From assembly GCF_023078355.1 (NCBI RefSeq), contig NZ_CP095552.1, positions 1,798,001 through 1,862,000 on the forward strand: a DNA stretch of 64,000 nt. Reading direction: 5' to 3'. Below, piece after piece: positions 1 to 10,800 of the stretch. The position numbers were made by a program, and so were the translations under genes. Position 1 is the stretch's first letter. Every line of letters begins with the position of its first letter. The stretch comes from Gordonia hongkongensis (GTDB lineage: Bacteria > Actinomycetota > Actinomycetes > Mycobacteriales > Mycobacteriaceae). The notes beneath the pieces are model-generated. The model worked only from the letters and a program-made list of their open reading frames with translations. It searched no databases and was not told the origin of the DNA.

Positions 1-462
1 CGAGTTGATGTTCCACTCGACGGACTCGTTGATGTTGATGGCGCCCTTGGCCTCGGGCCCGACGGCGATCTTGTCCATGTAGAAGACCGCCGACGGGTCG
101 TACATGGTGCCGCGCTCGCTGACCGCGATCACCGAGATCGAGTTGGGGCGGCCCTCCGCCATCAGCGTGGTGCCGTCGATGGGATCCACGGCGACGTCAC
201 AGTCGGGGCCTTCGCCGTTGCCCACCTCTTCGCCGTTGTAGAGCATCGGCGCCTCGTCCTTCTCGCCCTCTCCGATGACCACGACACCGCGCATCGAGAC
301 CGACGACAACAGTTCGCGCATCGCGTCGACCGCCGCGCCGTCGCCGCCGTTCTTGTCGCCACGACCGACCCAACGACCGGCCGCGAGTGCAGCCGACTCG
401 GTCACGCGGACCAACTCCATCGCGAGGTTGCGGTCCGGGGCCTGATGGGTGCTGACGGTCAT
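1..462 (-). CDS. glpX: Class II fructose-1,6-bisphosphatase GlpX (5' part only)
   Basis: Hydrolyses fructose-1,6-bisphosphate to fructose-6-phosphate in gluconeogenesis, in the cytosol. The first 154 codons are present and the 3' end lies outside the window. The N-terminus begins [20 protein letters not shown]; it is followed by the GlpX signatures GRGDKNGGD (about residue 30), [13 protein letters not shown] (about 60) and DPIDGTT (about 95), the last two carrying acidic residues that bind the metal ions. The ATG at 462 is the only start that keeps the full conserved N-terminus. It is divergent from the DUF4245 gene, matching the Rv1099c/Rv1100 arrangement in M. tuberculosis. No sign of damage in the visible part. 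Confidence 0.95.
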   Translation of the reverse strand, partial: MTVSTHQAPDRNLAMELVRVTESAALAAGRWVGRGDKNGGDGAAVDAMRELLSSVSMRGVVVIGEGEKDEAPMLYNGEEVGNGEGPDCDVAVDPIDGTTLMAEGRPNSISVIAVSERGTMYDPSAVFYMDKIAVGPEAKGAININESVEWNINS

Positions 463-597
463 GGGCAATCGACTCCTCTGTTCGGCGCGGGTCGACTCCA
501 GCGGCGCCGAGTGATGGTGGCGGTGGTCTCGACCACCATCCTTGCATGTCACACCGGGCATTCGGTCAGTGACCCTGCTGGTGGGATACTCGGCGCC

Positions 598-1178
598 ATG
601 GCTGACAAACCCCGCATTCTGAACAACGGCAAGGACATGTTCTGGTCGTTGGTCCCGTTGCTCGCGCTGTGTGCGCTGGTGGCGATCGCGTCGGGGAACT
701 GCTCGATCGGGGCCTCCAAGGACGTGGCCGACAGCAAGCTGCCGCCGTTCGACGTGGTCAGCGCATTGAACGCCGACGCCGCCCAGCTCCCGTTCCCGAT
801 CCGCCGCCCGCCTACGCCGGAGGGCTGGCGGCCCAACTCCGGTTCGTCGGACGCGATCGAGGGGCACCGGGTCAGCACGGTGGGATGGCTCAGCAGCGAC
901 GGCGCCTACGTCCAGCTCAGTCAGTCCGATGCGCCCGAGGACGTGTTCGTCCCCTACCTCGGCGGCGGCAGCGGGGTGATTTCGCCGACATCTCCGGTAC
1001 CGGTACGCGCCAGGCGGGCGGGCGGCAGTGGGTGACCTACGAGACGTCGGAGGGCAAGCGGTTCTGGATCACGGACCTGGGCAAGGTACGCATCGCGGTC
1101 CTGTCACGCGGCAGCGACGCCGACATCGAGACGATCGCGTCGTCGGTCGTCGCCCAGCAGCCGCTGCAATTGGGGTAG
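598..1178 (+). pseudogene. DUF4245 family membrane-anchored protein, frameshifted
   Basis: Homologue by context and motifs of the DUF4245 family (Rv1100-like), function unknown. The ATG at 598 gives a charged N-terminus, then a hydrophobic segment (about residues 17-32, [16 protein letters not shown]) that should anchor it in the membrane, with the rest outside. The reading frame runs through [20 protein letters not shown] and is lost near base 973. The family C-terminus ([12 protein letters not shown], then [15 protein letters not shown]) continues in another frame to the TAG at 1176-1178. Adding one G to the G4 run at 973-976 joins the two parts without a stop. A GATACT hexamer at 585-590 lies 7 nt before the ATG, a spacing typical of leaderless actinobacterial mRNAs. 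Sequencing error or true pseudogene cannot be told apart here. Confidence 0.8.
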
Positions 1179-1235
1179 CGCACTACTCGTGAGAACCCGG
1201 CCCGCGGTTCCTAGCGTCTTCGGCAGGAGGCGCTC

Positions 1236-1565
1236 ATGGATGGGGGATCGGGGTTCGGCTTGCACCTCGTGTGGGCCAGGCTCGTGCTCGTCGCGGTCCT
1301 CGTGCTGCTCGTGGTGACCGTTCCGGTGCAACAGGCGGGCGCCATCGATGCGCCGACCGACCCGCGATCCGGGGCCGCGACTGCATCCGGTCTTCCGTAC
1401 ATCGTCGGGCCGCCTCCGGATTCCGCTGTGGGGCGGCCGCTTTCCTCCTCATCGAGGGGTGGGGAGGATCGTCGGCCGGTCCTCGCGCGGGCCGGTGCGC
1501 GACCGACCGCCGAGCACACGCGCATCAGTGTTCTCGACCGCGAGGCGCTCACCCGGTTCGACTGA
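1236..1565 (+). CDS. Small putative secreted protein, unknown function
   Basis: 109-residue protein with no family I recognise. The N-terminus looks like a signal peptide: a short start, a hydrophobic core (about residues 12-30, VWARLVLVAVLVLLVVTVP) and a small-residue cleavage region (QQAGA). The mature part is Pro/Arg/Ser-rich without cysteines or an obvious domain and ends LTRFD. A strong ribosome binding site (AGGAGG, 1226-1231) precedes the ATG, which supports it as a real gene rather than a chance ORF. It converges on xseB with only 6 bp between the stop codons. It may be lineage specific. Confidence 0.55.
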   Translation: MDGGSGFGLHLVWARLVLVAVLVLLVVTVPVQQAGAIDAPTDPRSGAATASGLPYIVGPPPDSAVGRPLSSSSRGGEDRRPVLARAGARPTAEHTRISVLDREALTRFD

Positions 1566-1571
1566 TCGGTC

Positions 1572-1814
1572 TCAGTCGTCCTCGGGGTCGTCGGGATCGG
1601 AGCCGGTGCTGATGACCGCCTCGATGCGCTCGCGGGCACCGCGCAGGTGCTCCTCGCAGCGGGTCGCGAGGGCCTCGCCACGCTCCCAGAGCGCCAGCGA
1701 GGCGTCGAGGTCGAGTCCGCCGTGCTCGAGGGCGGTGACGATCTCGGCGAGTTCGTCGCGTGCTTCCTCGTATCCGAGTTCCTCGATCGGAGTGGATGAT
1801 TCGTCGGTGCTCAC
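1572..1814 (-). CDS. xseB: Exodeoxyribonuclease VII small subunit XseB
   Basis: Small subunit of exonuclease VII, which degrades single-stranded DNA from both ends; several XseB chains wrap each XseA. The 80-residue product has the family's usual size and core: [17 protein letters not shown], then [16 protein letters not shown] and a helical [15 protein letters not shown]. The acidic C-terminus (DPDDPEDD) is typical. Its ATG overlaps the xseA stop (ATGA, 1811-1814), so the two are translationally coupled in one operon transcribed leftward. Confidence 0.95.
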   Translation of the reverse strand: MSTDESSTPIEELGYEEARDELAEIVTALEHGGLDLDASLALWERGEALATRCEEHLRGARERIEAVISTGSDPDDPEDD

Positions 1815-3097
1815 GCATTTCCTCCGTGTTCCGGCATGGTCGTGGGTTCGTCGACCCGGGCGGTTGCGGCGCCGTCGGCGACCCGGATGCGCAGGGGTGC
1901 ACCCGGCGGCAGGTCCGCGAGCGTGCCGACCACATGGGGTGGGTCGGTGTCGGTGCGCTGTACCACCGCGTAGCCGCGGGCCAGGGTCTGCGCGGGACCG
2001 AGTGTTGACAGGCGCGCACCGAGATGGTCGGTACGTCGTTCCTCGGAGTCGATGTGGCGCAACACATCTCGGCGCAGGGCGCGGACCAGCTCAGCCACCT
2101 GCCCGGCTTCGGAGTCCACGAGCACCCCGGGACGGGCGAGCACCGGCCGCGCCCGCAACGCGGCGACGACGCCGGACTCGCGGCGCACCCAGTTGCGCAG
2201 GGCCTGCGCGCTGCGTCGCCGCAGATCCGCGATGCCCGCGAGTTCGGCCTCGACGTCGGGAACGACCCGCTTCGCCGCATCCGTCGGAGTGGCGGCGCGC
2301 AGATCCGCGACGAGATCGAGCAGTGGATTGTCCGGTTCGTGCCCGATCGCGCTGACGACCGGGGTCCGGCACCGCGACACCGCGCGCAGCAACGCCTCGT
2401 CGGAGAACGGGAGCAGGTCTTCGACGCTGCCCCCGCCGCGCGCGATGATGATGACCTCGACATCGGGGTGGGCATCGAGATCGGCGAGGTGGGTCAGGAT
2501 GCGGGCGACCGCCGTCGGCCCCTGCACGGGGGCCTCGCGGATGTCGAAGCGCACGTTCGACCATCGAGCGGTCGCGACGCTCACGACGTCGTGCTGCGCT
2601 GCGCTCGCGCGGCCACTGATCAGGCCGACGGCGCGCGGCAGGAACGGCAGCGGCCGTTTGAGCCGTGAATCGAAGAGGCCCTCGGCGGCCATGAGCTGCC
2701 GCAGCCGTTCGATGCGCAGCAACAGCTCGCCGATGCCCACGGCCCGGATCTCGCTGACCCGCAGCGACACCGTGCCGCGCCCGGTGTAGTAACTCGGCCG
2801 GCCCAGGACCACCACGGAGCTGCCGTCCGTCAGCGGGACCTCGGTGCGTGCCAGCAGGTCGGGGCTGCACGTCACCGAGATCGAGATGTCGGCAGCGGGA
2901 TCGCGCAGGGTGAGGAACGCGGTGCGGGTCCCCGGCCGCCGGCTGATCTGGGTGACCTGTCCCTCGACCCAGATCTGTCCGAGCCGATGGATCCAGTCGG
3001 CGATCTTGGTGTTCACCGTCCGGACCGGCCAGGGATGCTCGGCCGAGTTCGGTGACGAGGAACGTCGCGGTGTGTCGCTCGTGTCGGCCCCGGTCAC
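1811..3097 (-). CDS. xseA: Exodeoxyribonuclease VII large subunit XseA
   Basis: Catalytic subunit of exonuclease VII, 428 residues. The N-terminal OB-fold (about residues 24-120) contains [10 protein letters not shown] and the catalytic core contains [27 protein letters not shown] and the conserved [12 protein letters not shown] near residue 260. A coiled-coil region binding XseB follows (about 300-370), then the C-terminal LARGYAVVQ segment. Start: a GTG at 3097 that overlaps the stop of the upstream gene (GTGA). It sits in an operon of lipid-droplet protein, xseA and xseB, the Rv1109c-Rv1107c order. No missing motifs. Confidence 0.96.
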   Translation of the reverse strand: MTGADTSDTPRRSSSPNSAEHPWPVRTVNTKIADWIHRLGQIWVEGQVTQISRRPGTRTAFLTLRDPAADISISVTCSPDLLARTEVPLTDGSSVVVLGRPSYYTGRGTVSLRVSEIRAVGIGELLLRIERLRQLMAAEGLFDSRLKRPLPFLPRAVGLISGRASAAQHDVVSVATARWSNVRFDIREAPVQGPTAVARILTHLADLDAHPDVEVIIIARGGGSVEDLLPFSDEALLRAVSRCRTPVVSAIGHEPDNPLLDLVADLRAATPTDAAKRVVPDVEAELAGIADLRRRSAQALRNWVRRESGVVAALRARPVLARPGVLVDSEAGQVAELVRALRRDVLRHIDSEERRTDHLGARLSTLGPAQTLARGYAVVQRTDTDPPHVVGTLADLPPGAPLRIRVADGAATARVDEPTTMPEHGGNA

Positions 3098-3789
3098 GCT
3101 TCGGTGGAGCGCTTGTTCTGCGCGGCGATCCGGTTCTCGAGCATCGTCACGAACGGCGCGCGGTCGCGGCGGGATTTCTCATAGTCGACGAGTGCGATCA
3201 GGTCCTCGACGGCGACCGACCGCAGGCGGGCCCGGAGTTGCGCGAGGGTGAGGGTGTCGTAGTCGATGAGCTCGACGATCTCGGGCCCCGAGCCGTCGGC
3301 GGAACCCACCGCCTCGGTGCCCGGCACCTCGGCCGCGACGACCTCGTCGGGGGTCGAGCTGTACAGCGCGAACCGCCCGGCATCGGCGCGCGGCGGTGCG
3401 GCGAGATCGGCGTCGGCGGCCGCCTCCTCGATCTCCTCGTCGATGGTCGTGGGCGACGGGGTCGTCGCGGCGGCCTTCGGCTTCTCGTCCTGCACAGACG
3501 TGTCGGTGATCGCCGCGGGCGCGACCGGGTCGGGACCCGCTGCGTCGTCCTCGTCGAAACGTGCCCACTCGGGCTGTTCGTCGGGCCGGTCGAAGAGCAT
3601 CTCCAGGGCGGCGTCGCCTTTGATGGCCAGTTCGGCGATGTTCTGTTGCGCTCGCATACCGGCCTGGAGGGTCTGGCTGATGGCGGTCATCGGCAACGTG
3701 ATGAGCAGCGCCGGGAGTTTGCGTGTCTCCTCGAGGGCGGTGACGATCAGACCTGCGGCTATCCGGGCGGGGTACGGTGCGCGATCCAT
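3094..3789 (-). CDS. Lipid-droplet-associated protein (Rv1109c-like)
   Basis: 231-residue conserved actinobacterial protein. The N-terminal third (about residues 1-60) is an amphipathic/hydrophobic region ([25 protein letters not shown] cut across two helices) suited to binding a lipid surface. The middle is low-complexity, acidic and Ala/Pro-rich. The C-terminus has a compact conserved block: [19 protein letters not shown], then [31 protein letters not shown]. The name follows use for mycobacterial homologues and rests on memory and position between xseA and ispH (as Rv1109c). The ATG at 3789 is 52 bp from the divergent ispH ATG, so the two share a promoter region. The biochemical role is unknown. 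Confidence 0.75.
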   Translation of the reverse strand: MDRAPYPARIAAGLIVTALEETRKLPALLITLPMTAISQTLQAGMRAQQNIAELAIKGDAALEMLFDRPDEQPEWARFDEDDAAGPDPVAPAAITDTSVQDEKPKAAATTPSPTTIDEEIEEAAADADLAAPPRADAGRFALYSSTPDEVVAAEVPGTEAVGSADGSGPEIVELIDYDTLTLAQLRARLRSVAVEDLIALVDYEKSRRDRAPFVTMLENRIAAQNKRSTEA

Positions 3790-3828
3790 GCCAACACTCT
3801 GCCATCACGGGCAACGCCGCGTAACCCG

Positions 3829-3834
3829 TACCCT
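3829..3834 (+). promoter_or_regulatory. -10 box TACCCT, likely leaderless ispH transcript
   Basis: TACCCT fits the actinobacterial TAnnnT -10 pattern and ends 7 nt before the ispH ATG, so transcription should begin at or within a base or two of the start codon. No ribosome binding site lies in the gap. No convincing -35 is visible. The same TACCCT and near-identical spacing occur before glmS (19548-19553). Confidence 0.5.
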
Positions 3835-3841
3835 GGGAAGC

Positions 3842-4795
3842 ATGTCTGAGACGAAGCGTGTCCTGCTCGCCGAACCCCGCGGCTACTGCGCTGGTGTCGA
3901 CCGTGCGGTGGAGACGGTCGAGCGTGCCCTCGACAAGCACGGCGCTCCCGTCTACGTGCGCAAGGAGATCGTGCACAACCGGCACGTCGTGGAGACCCTG
4001 GCCGAGCGCGGGGCGATCTTCGTCGGCGAGACCGACGAGGTGCCCGAGGGTGCGTTGGTCGTGTTCTCCGCGCACGGGGTGTCCCCGCTGGTGCACCAGA
4101 CCGCCGCCGAGCGCAACCTGCGCACCATCGACGCCACGTGTCCGCTGGTCACGAAGGTTCACCAGGAGGCGAAGCGGTTCGCGCGCGACGACTACGACAT
4201 CCTCCTGATCGGCCATGAGGGCCACGAAGAGGTCGAGGGCACCGCCGGCGAGGCCCCACAGCACATCCAGCTCGTCGACGGTCCCGACAGCGTGGACGCG
4301 GTCGAGGTCCGTGACGAGTCGAAGCTGGTCTGGTTGTCGCAGACCACCCTGTCCGTCGACGAGACCATGGAGACGGTCCGTCGACTCCGCGAGAAGTTCC
4401 CGCTGCTCAACGACCCGCCCAGCGACGACATCTGCTACGCCACCCAGAACCGGCAGGTGGCGGTCAAGGCGATGGCTCCCGAATGCGACCTGGTGATCGT
4501 CGTCGGATCGCAGAACTCCTCGAACTCGGTGCGCCTCGTCGAGGTGGCCCTGCAGGCCGGCGCGAAGGCAGGCCACCTGGTCGATTACGCCCGTGAGATC
4601 GACGACTCGTGGCTCGACGGTGTGACGACGGTCGGGGTCACCTCTGGCGCGTCGGTGCCCGAGGTGCTGGTCCGCGGGGTTCTCGACTACCTGGCCGAAC
4701 GCGGCTACGGCACGGTCGAGACGGTCAACACGGCCAACGAGACGCTGACCTTCGCGCTCCCGCGCGAGCTGCGCCCCGCACGTTCGTCCAGCTGA
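3842..4795 (+). CDS. ispH: 4-hydroxy-3-methylbut-2-enyl diphosphate reductase IspH (LytB)
   Basis: Last step of the MEP pathway: reduces HMBPP to IPP and DMAPP using a [4Fe-4S] cluster. 317 residues, normal length. Cluster cysteines are visible in [13 protein letters not shown] (about residue 17), [11 protein letters not shown] (about 101) and [11 protein letters not shown] (about 199). The catalytic Glu lies in the [10 protein letters not shown] region, with the substrate-binding [10 protein letters not shown] block near 225 and [10 protein letters not shown] near 265. The ATG at 3842 matches the conserved N-terminus. It is convergent with mycP; only 28 bp separate the two stops, with no hairpin terminator visible. 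This is also the edge of a gene-order block (see findings). Confidence 0.97.
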   Translation: MSETKRVLLAEPRGYCAGVDRAVETVERALDKHGAPVYVRKEIVHNRHVVETLAERGAIFVGETDEVPEGALVVFSAHGVSPLVHQTAAERNLRTIDATCPLVTKVHQEAKRFARDDYDILLIGHEGHEEVEGTAGEAPQHIQLVDGPDSVDAVEVRDESKLVWLSQTTLSVDETMETVRRLREKFPLLNDPPSDDICYATQNRQVAVKAMAPECDLVIVVGSQNSSNSVRLVEVALQAGAKAGHLVDYAREIDDSWLDGVTTVGVTSGASVPEVLVRGVLDYLAERGYGTVETVNTANETLTFALPRELRPARSSS

Positions 4796-4823
4796 CCTCG
4801 GGCCACGATCCGGCGTCGACAGA

Positions 4824-6221
4824 TCAGAACTCGTCCGGGTCGAGCTTGCGCACCCGTCGGTGGGGTAGTGCGATCGCGAGGACGGCGGCGATGACGATCG
4901 CCGCGACGGCGCTGCCGATGATCGCGACGTTGCGCGCGGAATCGTCCGGTGGCTGCGCCACGGGAGGTGCGGCGATGGGCGCCGAGGCCCGGTCCGGCTG
5001 CTGATCGGCCGGCACTTCGGCGGTCAGGGCGGCGACCGGATCGATGACACCGTGTCCGATCCGCTGATCGCGCCCGGTTCCCGGGGAGTGGGCGGTGGCG
5101 ATGATGCGGTCCATCACCTCGCGCGCGGTCAGATCCGGGAAGCGGGCCCGGATCAGCGCGGCGGTGCCCGCGACGTACGGCGCGGCGAAACTCGTGCCGA
5201 TCAAGGGCACCGGCCCGCCGTCGCTCTGCTGGGCCGACGCCAGCCGGCTCGAACCGCGCTTGCTGTCCAGGCTCACGATGTCGGTGCCCGGCGCTGCGAC
5301 GCTCACCCACGGGCCATGCAGGCTGAAATCGCTCGGTGAGCCGGTGTCGGCGTCCACCGAGCCGACCGTGAGGACGTACGGCGAGTACCAGGCGGGACTG
5401 GCGACGGTCGCGACCGACCGCCATCCGTCGGGGTCGTCGGCGGCGGGAGCCGGATTCTGGTTCTGGCAGGCGCCGTCGCGCGTCAGGTTGCCGGCTGCCA
5501 CGACGACCACGACGTTCCGGTCGTAGGCGTGCCGGATGGCCGCACCGAGCGCCCGGTCGTCGACCGAATCCGCCGCCGACGCGCACGCCACCTCGGAGAT
5601 GTTGATGACGGTGGCGCGTAGATCGACCGCGCGCACGATGGCGTGCGCCAGCGTCCGGACGGACCCGTAACCCGAGCCGACCACCGGTGCGGCGTCGTCC
5701 CGGGCGCGGTCGTTCTTCTTCTGGAAAGCGCTGCTGGACTGGCGGATCGCGATGATGGATGCCGCGGGCGCGACGCCGACGAACGCGTCGGCGGTGCTGG
5801 GCCGGGCGGCGATGATCCCGGCGACCAGGGTGCCGTGGGCGTCGCAGTCGTCGAGTCCGTTGCCGCCCGAGACGTAATCGCCACCGGCGACGACGCGACC
5901 GAGCCGAGGATGGGGCGTCACCCCGGTGTCGATGACGGCCACCCGCTGACCCTGTCCGCGACTGAAACGCCACGCCTCCGGGAGATTCATCATCGCCTGC
6001 GCCGCGGTCGGTTTCGTCACGGTGCGCGTCAGTTCCGGGATGTTGCACAGGTGCCGCTGCTCGGTCGGTTCGAGCGGGGCGACCGGGGCCGACCGGACGA
6101 GGGCGCCGGGATCGATCCGAGGCGGGGTCACCGCCGCAGCGGGCGTCGCCGAGGCCCCGACGAGTGCCGCGACGAGGGTCGTCGCGAATACTCCAGCACC
6201 ACGGACACGCTTGTCGCGCAT
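4824..6221 (-). CDS. mycP: Mycosin, type VII secretion subtilisin-like protease (MycP4-like)
   Basis: Membrane-anchored S8 serine protease needed for stability of type VII secretion complexes, exposed outside the inner membrane. 465 residues: signal peptide (about 1-29, ending TPAAA), then the catalytic triad Asp in VAVIDTGVTPHP (about 93), His in CDAHGTLVAGI (about 125) and Ser in IGTSFAAPYVAGTAAL (about 350), and the oxyanion-hole Asn in VVVVAAGN. A Pro-rich linker leads to a C-terminal transmembrane helix (NVAIIGSAVAAIVIAAVLAIAL) and a short basic tail. The ATG at 6221 overlaps the eccD stop by one base (TGATG), so the pair is one leftward operon. In ESX-4 of M. tuberculosis the same order mycP4-eccD4 occurs. 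Confidence 0.93.
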   Translation of the reverse strand: MRDKRVRGAGVFATTLVAALVGASATPAAAVTPPRIDPGALVRSAPVAPLEPTEQRHLCNIPELTRTVTKPTAAQAMMNLPEAWRFSRGQGQRVAVIDTGVTPHPRLGRVVAGGDYVSGGNGLDDCDAHGTLVAGIIAARPSTADAFVGVAPAASIIAIRQSSSAFQKKNDRARDDAAPVVGSGYGSVRTLAHAIVRAVDLRATVINISEVACASAADSVDDRALGAAIRHAYDRNVVVVVAAGNLTRDGACQNQNPAPAADDPDGWRSVATVASPAWYSPYVLTVGSVDADTGSPSDFSLHGPWVSVAAPGTDIVSLDSKRGSSRLASAQQSDGGPVPLIGTSFAAPYVAGTAALIRARFPDLTAREVMDRIIATAHSPGTGRDQRIGHGVIDPVAALTAEVPADQQPDRASAPIAAPPVAQPPDDSARNVAIIGSAVAAIVIAAVLAIALPHRRVRKLDPDEF

Positions 6222-7774
6222 CAGATCTCGCGGACCATTCGGTACAGGTCGAGCAGCCACAACAGCAGGGGCACGATGAGGGCGACGAGGATGTACTCGC
6301 CGATTTCGGCCCACCGACGCATCACGGGTGAGAAGTCCTGGTTCGGTGCGACGACCCCGAAGACGAGGGCGCCGATCACCACGAGGATGCCGAGGGCGAA
6401 ACCGATCACCGGCCACTGGTCGTCGCCGAACGCGAGACCGGTGATCAGGGTGATCACCACGAGCGATCCGCCGATGACGAGGATTCCCGCCTGGAACAGG
6501 TCGCTGTGAGAGCGGCCCCGCAGACACAGCACGACGCCGATGATCGCGGCGTAGACGGCGTTGCGCCATTCGAACCCGGCGAGCGGGGCGGCGGTGAGCA
6601 CGGCCGCGATGGCGGTGACGATCGTGAGCCCGCCGACGATGCCGGTCAGGTACGCGTTGGCGAGGTAGGAACGACGTTCCAGCGCATCGGCTTTGGGAAG
6701 GGCGGTCGCGCCGATCGCCCCGATGCCCTCGATGGCCGGTCGCGGTTCGATGTCCTTGACGTCGATGGCGGCACCCGCGGTCGGCACCGGGGGCAGCGGC
6801 AGTTTCGCGAGCAGGATCGTCGTGCGGGGAGCCAGACCGATGCACAGCAGACCGACCGCGGCGATGACGGCGGCGACATCGGCCACCGGCGCATCGATGA
6901 GGAGTCGCGCCCCGCAACCGGTGGCGCCGAGCAGCGCCGCGCTGGTCACAGCGCTGTGTGCGGTCGCCCCGGCCGCGGTCATGCGATAACTGACGACCGC
7001 GGCGACGAGTGCGAACGCGAAGCCCAGGGTGAGGTGTGCGGCGCCGTATGACCCGGGCGTCACGATCATCCCGGTCACGAAGGCCATCGGTGCGGCACAC
7101 AGGGACAGCACCGTCGAACTCTGCTCGTCGCGGTAGTAGCGGGACACGATCGTCGAGGCGGTGACGAATCCGACGACCGCCAGCCCGGACAACCCGGCGA
7201 ACCACAGGGCGCCGGTGCCGGAGCGGACCGCGGCCAGGGACGCCGCCGCCGCGATCGCGGCGACGAGTGCCAGTGCGTAACCGACCTTCCGCGCGGACGC
7301 CGCGGTCCAGTCGACGAACTGTGATTCGTTCAATCGGGCGACAGCGTCGACCACGTCGTCGAACAGCACCGGGGACTCCCCGGTTCGCGTGGAGGTCAAC
7401 AGCAGCAGGTCGCCGTCACGGATTCCCGACTCCGACAGCGACCGGTGCAGGGGCAGTGGGTCCTGTCCGACGAGCGCGAGCGTCCACTTGTTCTGCCGGT
7501 CGTGCGGTCGGCCGGGATTGCGGGCGTCGGCATCCGGGTCGTCGGGGTCCGACCTCGAGGGATTGCGCGATTCGATCTGGGCGACAAGGTCACCGATGAG
7601 TCCGGCGATGGGGATGCCGGCCGGCAGTCCGACGTCGAGCTGGGTGTTGCCGCCCAGCACGGACACCCGTACGAGTTGCGGCTCGACGGCCCCCTCACCC
7701 CGCCGGCGATCCCCGGTGTCCGCGTCGGCAGCGGTGGCCGGGTACCCCGGTGCGAATCCGTCCACAGACGACAT
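6221..7774 (-). CDS. eccD: Type VII secretion integral membrane protein EccD
   Basis: 517 residues. The N-terminal cytosolic ubiquitin-like (YukD) domain (about residues 20-130; VRVSVLGGNTQLDVGLPAG and LHRSLSESGIRDGDLLLL) is followed by about eleven transmembrane helices from about residue 165 to the end. EccD dimers form the membrane barrel of ESX complexes. The ATG at 7774 was chosen over upstream in-frame codons because a strong ribosome binding site (GGGGGAGGA on the minus strand, about 8 bp upstream) fits it. It is divergent from eccC across a 97-bp promoter region, as in ESX-4. Downstream mycP is coupled by TGATG. Confidence 0.93.
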   Translation of the reverse strand: MSSVDGFAPGYPATAADADTGDRRRGEGAVEPQLVRVSVLGGNTQLDVGLPAGIPIAGLIGDLVAQIESRNPSRSDPDDPDADARNPGRPHDRQNKWTLALVGQDPLPLHRSLSESGIRDGDLLLLTSTRTGESPVLFDDVVDAVARLNESQFVDWTAASARKVGYALALVAAIAAAASLAAVRSGTGALWFAGLSGLAVVGFVTASTIVSRYYRDEQSSTVLSLCAAPMAFVTGMIVTPGSYGAAHLTLGFAFALVAAVVSYRMTAAGATAHSAVTSAALLGATGCGARLLIDAPVADVAAVIAAVGLLCIGLAPRTTILLAKLPLPPVPTAGAAIDVKDIEPRPAIEGIGAIGATALPKADALERRSYLANAYLTGIVGGLTIVTAIAAVLTAAPLAGFEWRNAVYAAIIGVVLCLRGRSHSDLFQAGILVIGGSLVVITLITGLAFGDDQWPVIGFALGILVVIGALVFGVVAPNQDFSPVMRRWAEIGEYILVALIVPLLLWLLDLYRMVREI

Positions 7775-7871
7775 CAGGTCAATCCTCCCCCTAGATTCAG
7801 CAGCTAACATAGCCAACCGCGGCGGGTTCGACCGCCCGGGGATACACAGCGCGACATGTCAGGGGGGACGT

Positions 7872-10800
7872 GTGGTCACGACGACGGAGGGCTTTGTGCG
7901 TCGCCCGCGCATCACGCCCCCACGCACGCCCGGAGGCGAGGTCAACATCCAGGCGCCGCCGGATGTGCCGCGGGTGGTGCCCGGCGGCCTCCTGATGAAA
8001 CTGCTGCCGGTGGTGATGGTCGTCGCCGTCGTCGGCATGGTGGCACTGATGGTCGTCACCGGTGGGCGCAACATCCTGACCAACCCGCTGTTCATGATGT
8101 TCCCGCTGATGATGCTGATGTCGATGTTCGGCATGTTCGCCGCCGGCGGCCGTGGCGGGGGCAAACGCGCCGGAGAACTCAACGAGGAACGCAAGGACTA
8201 CTTCCGCTATCTCGGCCAGCTGCGCGGCCAGGTCTTCGAGACCGTCGACAACCAGCGCGCAGCACGCACCTGGAGCCACCCGGACCCGCGTGCGCTGCTC
8301 GACGTGATCGGCAGCAGGCGCATGTGGGAACGCCGCCCCAGCGACGCCGACTTCGCCCATGTGCGCGTCGGGGTGGGTGTCCAGCGACTCGCCACGCGGC
8401 TCATGCCGCCGGAGACCGGGCCCCTCGAGGACATCGAGCCGGTGTCGATGGTGGCCCTGCGCCGGTTCGTGCGCACGCACTCCGCGGTGTACCGCCTGCC
8501 CACCTCGATCTCGCTGCGCGGCTTCCCCGCCATCAACATCGAGGGTGCGCGGCAGGAGACCCGCGAACTCATCCGGTCGATGGTCGTGGAGCTGTGTGCG
8601 TTCCACGGTCCCGATCATCTGCACATCGGCATCGTGACCGGTGATCCGGCGGGGGAGGCCTGGGACTGGGCGAAATGGCTTCCGCATGTGGGACATCCGA
8701 CGCTGCGCGACGGCGTCGGGGCGATGCGGATGATCTATCCGACGCTGGCGGACCTCGAGAACTCGATGGCCGCGGACCTCCTCGAGCGCGGCCGGTTCAG
8801 CCGGTCGGCGCCGCCGAACGCCAACCGCGCACACCTCGTGGTGATCATCGACGACGGTTACGTCGCCGGCGACGAGCGGATCATCAACGACGCCGGCATG
8901 GAAGGCGTCACGATCCTCGACCTGACCGCGCCGCCGGACGGTCTCGCGGTGCGGCGCGGGCTGCAACTCGTCGTGCGCGGGGGCAAGGTCTCCGCGCGCA
9001 GTGCCGCCGGCGTCGAGGAGTTCGCCGACATGGACTCGCTGACGATTCCCGAGGCGGAGGCGATCGCCCGGCGCATGGCGCGCTACCGGCTGGCCACCGC
9101 TGCGACGCTGGCCCACCTCGAGTCCGAGGCGACCTCGGCCGACCCCGGCCTGCCCGCGCTGCTGGGCATCGACGACGCCGCACGCTTCGATCCGGCGACG
9201 GCCTGGCGCGGTCGTACCGGCCGGGAGCGCCTGCGCGTGCCGATCGGTTACACGCCGACCGGCGCGCCCGTGGAGATCGACATCAAGGAGAGCGCACACG
9301 GCGGCATGGGTCCGCACGGGCTGTGCATCGGCGCCACCGGATCGGGGAAGTCGGAGTTCCTGCGCACGCTGGTCCTGGCGATGCTGGCGACTCATTCGCC
9401 GTCGGAGCTGAATCTCGTGCTCGTGGACTTCAAGGGCGGCGCGACGTTCCTGGGCTTGGAATCCGCGCCGCACGTCGCCGCGATCATCACGAACCTCGAG
9501 CAGGAACTCTCGATGGTCGACCGGATGAAGGACGCGCTCTCGGGCGAGATGAACCGGCGCCAGGAGGTGTTGCGGGCGGCGGGCAACTACGCGAACGTCG
9601 CCGACTACGAGCGCGCCCGCGCCTCGGGGGTGCGCCTCGATCCGCTGCCGGCACTGTTCATCGTCGTCGACGAGTTCTCCGAACTGCTCTCGCAGAAGCC
9701 CGATTTCGCCGAACTGTTCGTCGCCATCGGTCGTCTGGGTCGCTCGCTGCACATCCATCTGCTGCTCGCCTCGCAGCGGCTGGAAGAAGGCAAACTCCGG
9801 GGCCTGGACTCGCACCTGTCGTATCGGATCGGCCTGAAGACGTTCTCCGCCAACGAGTCCCGCTCGGTTCTCGGTGTTCCCGACGCCTATCACCTGCCGA
9901 GCGTCCCGGGTTCGGCGTACCTCAAGTGCGATTCGGCGGACCCGATCAGGTTCAACACCTCCTACGTGTCGGGGGCCTACTACTCGCCGACGGTCACCGA
10001 GTCGGTCGATCCGACGACCACGGCGTCATCGCGTCGCGGAAACCTCAAGGTGTTCACCGCACTTCCGGTGCCGCTGGAGGAGGGCGCGTCGCGTTCGCTG
10101 CTCGATCAGGCCGAGAGCCTGCTCGACGAGGAACCGCCGGCACCCGAGGCGCCCACCGAGTTCGAGCCGGTCTCGGCGCAGGTGCCCACGCTCATGGAGA
10201 CCATCGTCGAACGCATGGAGCACGCGGGCCCGCCGGCCCACCGCGTGTGGCTGCCGCCGCTGGACGACTCGCCCACCGTGGAACATCTTCTCGGCGAGCG
10301 GGACTGGTCCCACCCGGCGGTGCCGGGGCATCTCACGGTTCCGATCGGTGTCGTCGACCGGCCCTACGACCAGCGACGCGACCCGCTCGTCATCGACCTC
10401 GCGGGGGCCGCGGGCAACGTGGCGGTGGTCGGCGGTCCGCAGTCGGGCAAGTCGACGACGCTGCGCACGATCATCATGTCGGCCGCCGCGTCCCACACGC
10501 CCGAACAGGTGCAGTTCTACTGTCTGGACTTCGGCGGCGGCAGTCTGGCCGGTCTCGCCGGGCTCCCGCATGTCGGCTCGGTCGCCTCGCGCGGCGACAT
10601 GGACGCGGTCCGCCGTACGGTCGCCGAGGTGGCGGCCGTGGTCCGCTCGCGCGAACTGCTGTTCACCCGGCTGGGCATCGAGTCGATGCGCGACTACAGG
10701 TCCCGCCGGGAAGCGTGGTTCCGGTCCGGCGTCACCTCGCCGGCGTCGGACCCGCTCGCGCAGGACCGGTTCGGCGACGTGTTCCTCGTTCTCGACGGCA

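Noticed and set aside
1348..2355. 335-codon plus-strand ORF over xseB/xseA
   Set aside because: Arg/Pro/Ser-rich shadow of the minus-strand xse genes; no ribosome binding site or family features.
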